Shown here: positions 5,817 through 9,490 of the stretch, piece by piece | Numbering within the stretch: position 1 is the first letter of the stretch | How the letters are laid out: every line of letters begins with the position of its first letter | DNA from: Flavobacteriaceae bacterium | GTDB lineage: Bacteria > Bacteroidota > Bacteroidia > Flavobacteriales > Flavobacteriaceae | Assembly: GCA_023141985.1 (NCBI GenBank) | Contig: JAGLKH010000095.1 | Location: 1 to 9,490 of the forward strand | Direction of reading: 5' to 3' | Length of the DNA: 9,490 bases | The notes under the pieces: model-generated | Told to the model about the DNA's origin: nothing | Databases searched by the model: none | The model's input: only the letters and a program-made list of their open reading frames with translations | Translations under genes and position numbers: made by a program

Positions 5817-6434
5817 TCATGAGATTCCTGCCTTCGCAGGAATGACAATTTTCACCTCAGCATTGGGATTGAAAAGATACAATTTTCCTGTATTAATCTC
5901 AATACATTCATAACGCTTTACACGTTTCTTCCCTTTTTTAAACACTTTGCCATTATATAATTTAAAATTCATCCCAAAAGGCACTTCAAAAATATAAGTT
6001 TTATTGTTGGGTTCATCAAATTGTTTTAATGCTAAAGATAACTTAACGTCTGTATCGCTTGTTGCTTTAGGATTTTTAAAATGATTTGCTATAAGTGGTA
6101 ACAATTTACCTGGAAAAACTTCTGGATTTATAAGAGGTAACATCAAATGCTGAAAACTTCGTTTCCATTCAAAACCATGAGGCTTTATAAATCTTCCGAA
6201 TTCTTTATATGCTTCAAAGTGAGCAATTTCATGAATCAAAGTAATTAAAAATCGATACTGATTTAAATTAGAATTAATCGTTATTTGATGCTTCCCATTG
6301 GGTAAGTGCTTATAATCTCCGTGACGTGTTTTACGTTCTTTTTTAATTTTAACGGTTAAATTATCATGCTGTAAAAGTTGTAAGACTTCTTGCAAAGCCT
6401 GTTGAGGAATGTATTGTTGGAGTGTATTTTGCAT
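5817..6434 (-). CDS. SprT-like domain zinc metalloprotease
   Basis: 205 residues, no signal peptide, probably cytoplasmic. The SprT-like domain is at ~25-100: HEIAH (68-72) supplies two zinc-binding His and the catalytic Glu69, and KPHGFEWK (84-91) supplies the third His (His86). This is the same arrangement as in SprT and the eukaryotic DNA-repair protease Spartan. The C-terminal part (~150-192, FKLYNGKVFKKGKKRVKRYECIEI in part, then LYLFNPNAEV) has the shape of the usual small ribbon but only one Cys, so it cannot bind zinc as the CxxC version does. The last residues, VIPAKAGIS, are the translation of a palindromic repeat (5820-5847), which also brings the reading frame to its TGA stop; the native end was probably near NAEVKI. 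The physiological substrate in bacteria is not established. Separated by 47 bases from the upstream M20 gene and possibly co-transcribed. Confidence 0.88.
   Translation of the reverse strand: MQNTLQQYIPQQALQEVLQLLQHDNLTVKIKKERKTRHGDYKHLPNGKHQITINSNLNQYRFLITLIHEIAHFEAYKEFGRFIKPHGFEWKRSFQHLMLPLINPEVFPGKLLPLIANHFKNPKATSDTDVKLSLALKQFDEPNNKTYIFEVPFGMNFKLYNGKVFKKGKKRVKRYECIEINTGKLYLFNPNAEVKIVIPAKAGIS
5820..5847. repeat. Palindromic repeat of the ATTCCTGC/GCAGGAAT family inside the SprT-like gene's 3' end
   Basis: ATTCCTGC (5824-5831) pairs with GCAGGAAT (5836-5843), and the flanks AG and GACA complete the copy. It is in inverted orientation to the copy at 5593-5620. Read on the minus strand in the gene's frame it encodes IVIPAKAGIS, a peptide tail produced whenever this repeat lands in this frame at the end of a gene. 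Confidence 0.85.
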
Positions 6435-6439
6435 TACAA

Positions 6440-6447
6440 CAAAAATA
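6440..6447 (-). promoter_or_regulatory. Candidate -7 box for the SprT-like gene
   Basis: Reads TATTTTTG on the minus strand, matching TAnnTTTG, with TTG (6469-6471) 21 bases upstream as a possible -33 element. It ends only five bases before the ATG at 6434, so a transcript from here would be almost leaderless. The sequence is AT-rich, so chance match is a real alternative and the gene may instead be read from the M20 promoter. Confidence 0.25.
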
Positions 6448-6481
6448 AAGGTTTATAATACTTAAACACAAAAAAATAACT

Positions 6482-7783
6482 TTATTGATTTATCAGTCTA
6501 TAAATTAATATTGCGGTACGCTTTGTTAAATCTTCAATGGTATTTAGATTAACTGTTTCTTGCGGTGTGTGTCCTCCAGAACCCATTGTGCCTAAACCAT
6601 CCAAACAATCTGTATATGCTGCTACAAAAGATACATCGGCGGCTCCTCGTTTACTTGGGTCATAGGCTACAACTTTTTCATATCCTAAATCTAAACTCAC
6701 TTGGCTTAACACTTCTAACAATTCTTCATTCCCCCTGGTTGGTCCCATAGAAGGGTAACTGTCTATAAAACTAATTTTTGCAGAAGTTAATGGTAAATTA
6801 TTGGCTACAATCCCTCTCATTTTTTCTCTTGCATTTTCTTTTTGTTCTTCGGAAATAAAACGCAATCCTCCATCTACAATTGCTGTTTGAGCAACTACAT
6901 TACTTTTCCCAAAAGCATTTCCTTTACTAAAAGCTTCATCGTAAGTTAATTGTGTTCCACCTAAAATTACTCCTGGATTAAAAGTTAAATATTCTTCTCC
7001 TTTAACATTATTGTAGAATTCGTTAATAATTCTTGAGAGTTCAAAAATAGCTCCAGCCCCAACCTCATCGCTAAAAATATCTGAAGAATGTGCTCTCTTT
7101 CCTGTAACTTCAACTTTCCAACCTGACGATCCTCTTCTCGCAATAGTGGCTTCATTAAATCCTGAAGATGCTTCAAAACCTAATGCGACATCACTTCTTT
7201 TTGCTGCTTCAATCAAATCCTTACGGCTTACTGTTAATGGTTTTCCTGTGCTTTCTTCATCTCCTGTATAAGCAACAATAACTTGGGCGTTTTTTAAAAG
7301 CCCATTATCTGCAAGTGCTTTTAATGCATACAACATGATAACATTTCCGCCTTTCATATCGTTGCCACCCGGAGCATGCGCTACACTATCATTTATCATC
7401 TTAAATTCCTGAAACGGGCTATCGGCTTCAAAAACAGTATCTAAATGTCCTATTAGCAATACTTTCTTACCTTTGTCTCCATTGGTTTCGGCAAATAAAT
7501 GTCCTGATCTATTAACCTGTGACATGTCGTACCAATTGGTCTTAAATCCTATATCTTCAAATGCTTTTCCAAAAACTTCACCAACCTTTTTAACACCTTC
7601 GTGATTCATTGTACCACTATTAATGTTTACTACCTTTTTTAAAAAGGTAATGGCTTCAGAATTATTAGCAGCTACTGTTTTAAGAATTTTCTTTTCTGTT
7701 CTGCTTATCTTTTGTGCAAAAGCAAAATTGGTTAGTAACAATAAGCAAATAGCAATAACTTTTGTAGTGATGGACATTTTCAT
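6482..7783 (-). CDS. Secreted M20 family metallopeptidase (glutamate carboxypeptidase-like)
   Basis: 433 residues with a Sec signal peptide (1-23, hydrophobic 9-20, cleavage likely after AFA at 21-23), so it acts in the periplasm or outside. The M20 two-zinc site is complete: GHLDTVF (His113, Asp115), GGNDMKGG (bridging Asp142), DEES (general base Glu176, ligand Glu177), GFE (acidic ligand Glu204) and SGGHTP (His405). Residues ~216-330 are the inserted dimerisation domain, starting RRGSSGWKVEVTGKRAHSS. The order and the ARRGSSGW/GKRAHSS pattern resemble carboxypeptidase G2-type enzymes, which remove C-terminal glutamate or other amino acids, but substrate cannot be settled from sequence. The ATG at 7783 gives the full signal peptide; a second ATG two codons later is equally possible. 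A -7 box match lies 32 bases upstream. Downstream, 47 bases separate it from the SprT-like gene. Confidence 0.92.
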   Translation of the reverse strand: MKMSITTKVIAICLLLLTNFAFAQKISRTEKKILKTVAANNSEAITFLKKVVNINSGTMNHEGVKKVGEVFGKAFEDIGFKTNWYDMSQVNRSGHLFAETNGDKGKKVLLIGHLDTVFEADSPFQEFKMINDSVAHAPGGNDMKGGNVIMLYALKALADNGLLKNAQVIVAYTGDEESTGKPLTVSRKDLIEAAKRSDVALGFEASSGFNEATIARRGSSGWKVEVTGKRAHSSDIFSDEVGAGAIFELSRIINEFYNNVKGEEYLTFNPGVILGGTQLTYDEAFSKGNAFGKSNVVAQTAIVDGGLRFISEEQKENAREKMRGIVANNLPLTSAKISFIDSYPSMGPTRGNEELLEVLSQVSLDLGYEKVVAYDPSKRGAADVSFVAAYTDCLDGLGTMGSGGHTPQETVNLNTIEDLTKRTAILIYRLINQ

Positions 7784-7814
7784 TAGTGTGCTCTTTTTAG
7801 GTATGTGATAGCTT

Positions 7815-7822
7815 CAAATGTA
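7815..7822 (-). promoter_or_regulatory. Candidate -7 box for the M20 peptidase gene
   Basis: Reads TACATTTG on the minus strand, an exact TAnnTTTG match 31 bases before the ATG at 7783, a normal leader length. The -33 region would fall in or beside the left arm of the inverted repeat at 7838-7856, and no TTG is seen at the best distance. Confidence 0.4.
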
Positions 7823-7837
7823 GTAAATTAATCTTTT

Positions 7838-7921
7838 AACCTGAGTTCGACCTAAAGAATTTTTACAGCTTTACAAGGGTTTGCATAAACAATTCAGATT
7901 TTTGTAGGTCTAACTCAGGTT
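7838..7921. repeat. 84-bp inverted-repeat element between arginase and M20 genes (possible MITE)
   Basis: Arms at 7838-7856 (AACCTGAGTTCGACCTAAA) and 7903-7921 match as reverse complements at 17 of 19 positions, with a 46-base AT-rich centre. The hexamer TTTTAA occurs on both sides (7834-7839, 7921-7926), overlapping the arm ends, and could be a target duplication, although it is easily produced by chance here. The right arm contains the arginase stop codon. It codes for nothing. Reading as a long stem-loop at the arginase mRNA end is the alternative to a miniature inserted element. Confidence 0.65.
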
Positions 7922-8862
7922 TTTAAAGTTTTAGTAACTTCATCGAGAATTTGAAAAGCTGTTTCTGCCATTTTATTCCCTTTTAAATCTAGTAATGGGT
8001 TAACTTCAGCAAACTCTAAACAAATAACTTTTTTAGTGTTTAAAAACCCATTGATAATTTCAATGATTTCAAATTGATCAAATCCTTTAGGCACTGGTGT
8101 TCCTGTGCCATAAGATATTAAATCGCAATCCATACTATCTACGTCAAAAGACACATATATCATATCGCAATCTGACAACTTATTAATCGCCTCATTTACG
8201 CAATTGTCTAATCCTCTAAAACGGATTTCTTCAACTTTATAATTTCTAAGATTAAGTTTTTCAATTTGTTTGGCTTCAGATTCTTCGATATCTCTAACAC
8301 CGAAATAAACAATATTTTCAGGTTGAACTTTAATCTCTGAAGTGCCAATGTTTTGTATGTCTTTCCAATACTTTTTAGTTTCATCAGTAACTGAATTAAT
8401 CTTGCAATCTAAGTTATCTTCAGCCATTGCTGCGGCCAAAGGCATACCATGTACATTGCCTGAAGGAGAGGTATATGGTGAATGAATATCGGCATGAGCA
8501 TCGACCCAAACAACTCCTAGTTTTTTATTAGGATAGGCTGCTTTTATACCACTAATAGTTCCTAAAGCAGATGAGTGATCTCCCGAAATTACTAATGGAA
8601 AAATACCATTATTCAAATTATGCTGAACAGCATTTGAAACACGTGTGCAATGCTTAAAAACATGTTCAATACGTTTCCCAAAAGAATTTTTTACTTTATT
8701 ATAAATAGATTCGTTTTCGGTTTCAATATCTTCAAAATCAAATTGTGTAAAATAATTATTATTTGCATTGATCGCTGCAATTTCTATGGCATCAATTCCC
8801 AAATCTGAACCTCGTGTTCCTGCTCCAATATCTGATCTGTTCTTTATAATTTTAATATTCAT
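7915..8862 (-). CDS. rocF: Arginase (ureohydrolase family)
   Basis: 315 residues from the preferred ATG at 8862, cytoplasmic. Hydrolyses arginine to ornithine and urea with two Mn ions. All six metal ligands of the family are present: His96 (SGDHS), Asp121, His123 and Asp125 (DAHADIH), Asp240 and Asp242 (SFDVDSMD). GNVHGMP holds the His (His138) that corresponds to His141 of rat arginase, and GTGTPVPKG and EFAEVNP are further family blocks. Differences from typical arginases: SGDHS for GGDHS, His127 where classical arginases have Asn130 in the substrate pocket, and MDCDLISYGTG for the usual LDPxxxPGTG. An in-frame ATG at 8889 would add nine residues but lies inside the upstream terminator, so it is rejected. 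The TGA stop lies within an inverted-repeat element. No urease is in the window. Agmatinase or formiminoglutamase activity is less likely but not excluded. Confidence 0.88.
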   Translation of the reverse strand: MNIKIIKNRSDIGAGTRGSDLGIDAIEIAAINANNNYFTQFDFEDIETENESIYNKVKNSFGKRIEHVFKHCTRVSNAVQHNLNNGIFPLVISGDHSSALGTISGIKAAYPNKKLGVVWVDAHADIHSPYTSPSGNVHGMPLAAAMAEDNLDCKINSVTDETKKYWKDIQNIGTSEIKVQPENIVYFGVRDIEESEAKQIEKLNLRNYKVEEIRFRGLDNCVNEAINKLSDCDMIYVSFDVDSMDCDLISYGTGTPVPKGFDQFEIIEIINGFLNTKKVICLEFAEVNPLLDLKGNKMAETAFQILDEVTKTLKT

Positions 8863-8876
8863 ATAAAGCAATTTAT

Positions 8877-8908
8877 AAAAAAACCTCATAGCGTTTTCTC
8901 TATGAGGT
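8877..8908 (-). terminator. Rho-independent terminator of the citrate synthase gene
   Basis: On the minus strand ACCTCATAG (complement of 8900-8908) pairs perfectly with CTATGAGGT (complement of 8883-8891) around an 8-base loop, and is followed directly by a run of seven T (complement of 8877-8883, counting the last stem base). It begins about 20 bases after the citrate synthase stop. The arginase ATG is only 14 bases beyond it. Confidence 0.92.
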
Positions 8909-8927
8909 GTGTAATTTATTTAAAAAA

Positions 8928-9490
8928 CTATCTTTTATTTAATGTAACAAAAGATCTATGGGCTTCTCCAATATACAATTGCCTTGGGCGACCAATTGGT
9001 TCTTTACGCATACGCATTTCTTTCCATTGTGCTATCCAACCTGGTAAACGTCCTAATGCAAACATAACTGTAAACATTTCGGTAGGTATATCCATTGCCC
9101 GATAAATAATTCCTGAATAGAAATCTACATTTGGATATAGCTTACGGCTTACAAAATAATCATCTCTTAATGCTTCTTGTTCTAATCCTTTAGCGATATC
9201 CAAAATTGGATCTTCTACACCTAAATCACTTAAAACTTCATCTGCAGCTACTTTAATTATTTTTGCTCGTGGGTCGAAGTTTTTATACACACGATGACCA
9301 AAACCCATTAAACGGAAAGGATCTTCTTTATCTTTGGCTTTAGACATATATTTTTTAGTATCGCCACCATCTTCTTTAATGTCTTCTAACATTTCTAAAA
9401 CTGCTTGGTTTGCTCCTCCATGAAGTGGGCCCCAAAGTGCTGATATTCCAGAAGAAATAGAGGCGAATAATCCTGCATGAGAAGACCCTA
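8928..9490 (-). CDS. gltA: Citrate synthase (C-terminal part; 5' end outside window)
   Basis: The last 186 residues of a protein expected to be about 430 long; the frame is open to the window edge (first complete codon 9486-9488). Condenses oxaloacetate and acetyl-CoA to citrate at the entry of the TCA cycle. The visible part starts [10 protein letters not shown] and carries the catalytic residues in order: His of WGPLHGGAN (His264 in E. coli), His of [14 protein letters not shown] (His305), Asp of NVDFYSG (Asp362), and the RPRQLYIG block with a substrate-binding Arg. The sequence follows the type II hexameric GltA form of Gram-negative bacteria. Internal ATGs, such as at 9392, are not starts because homology continues upstream of them. 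The gene ends in its own terminator, so it is probably a transcription unit of its own with arginase separate. Confidence 0.96.
   Translation of the reverse strand, partial: GSSHAGLFASISSGISALWGPLHGGANQAVLEMLEDIKEDGGDTKKYMSKAKDKEDPFRLMGFGHRVYKNFDPRAKIIKVAADEVLSDLGVEDPILDIAKGLEQEALRDDYFVSRKLYPNVDFYSGIIYRAMDIPTEMFTVMFALGRLPGWIAQWKEMRMRKEPIGRPRQLYIGEAHRSFVTLNKR

Noticed and set aside
2866..5847. CRISPR array suggested by several similar palindromic repeats
   Set aside because: The copies are widely and unevenly spaced, vary in orientation and core, and are separated by genes; no cas gene is present.
6565..7808. Several ~60-residue frames over the M20 peptidase gene
   Set aside because: All lie within or across a complete, motif-verified gene; none has its own recognisable product.
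8863..8889. Nine-residue N-terminal extension of arginase (ATG at 8889)
   Set aside because: The codons lie in the terminator hairpin and T run, and the added residues have no counterpart in the arginase family.
8902..9105. 67-residue + strand frame opposite the end of citrate synthase
   Set aside because: Its start lies in the terminator stem and the rest is antisense to conserved citrate synthase sequence.

Overview
The window looks like chromosomal DNA from the Bacteroidota, most likely a marine-type Flavobacteriaceae. Three things point there. The base composition is AT-rich, gene leaders are A-rich without clear Shine-Dalgarno boxes, and TAnnTTTG-type -7 boxes precede several genes. The protein set (MlaF-type ABC ATPase, TIGR00341/DUF389 membrane protein, stand-alone mannose-1-phosphate guanylyltransferase, SprT-like metalloprotease, secreted M20 peptidase, arginase, citrate synthase) is typical of that family. 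This is a judgement from sequence character, not from a database search.

Layout. The left edge (1-351, + strand) is the 3' end of an MlaF-like ABC ATPase gene. All other genes lie on the minus strand. Read right to left (their direction of transcription) they are: the 3' part of citrate synthase (9490-8928) ending in a clear Rho-independent terminator; arginase (8862-7915); a secreted M20 metallopeptidase (7783-6482); a SprT-like zinc protease (6434-5817); mannose-1-phosphate guanylyltransferase (5591-4512); a DUF389 membrane protein (4385-2898); and a lipoprotein quinohaemoprotein dehydrogenase of the membrane glucose dehydrogenase type with a cytochrome c domain (2691-571), which converges on the ABC gene. 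No gap exceeds 300 bases.

Function. The genes do not form one pathway. Citrate synthase and arginase are central carbon and nitrogen metabolism. The M20 peptidase and PQQ dehydrogenase are exported and act in the envelope on peptides and on a sugar, alcohol or polyol substrate. ManC supplies GDP-mannose for surface glycans, and the MlaF-like ATPase probably energises lipid transport across the envelope. Several intergenic gaps are large enough for separate promoters, so this is a set of short transcription units rather than one operon.

The most notable signal is between and inside gene ends. Short palindromic repeats recur: TGTCATTCCTGC...GCAGGAATCT, and a TGTCATTCTGAA...TTCAGAATCT relative with the same outer ends. 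One copy forms the last residues (VIPAKAGIS) of the SprT-like protein, another forms a hairpin just before the manC start codon, and a third is a likely terminator behind the DUF389 gene. A separate ~80-bp inverted-repeat element supplies the arginase stop codon. I saw no CRISPR array, tRNA, rRNA, transposase, phage gene or defence system, and I do not think the window holds a wholly new system.
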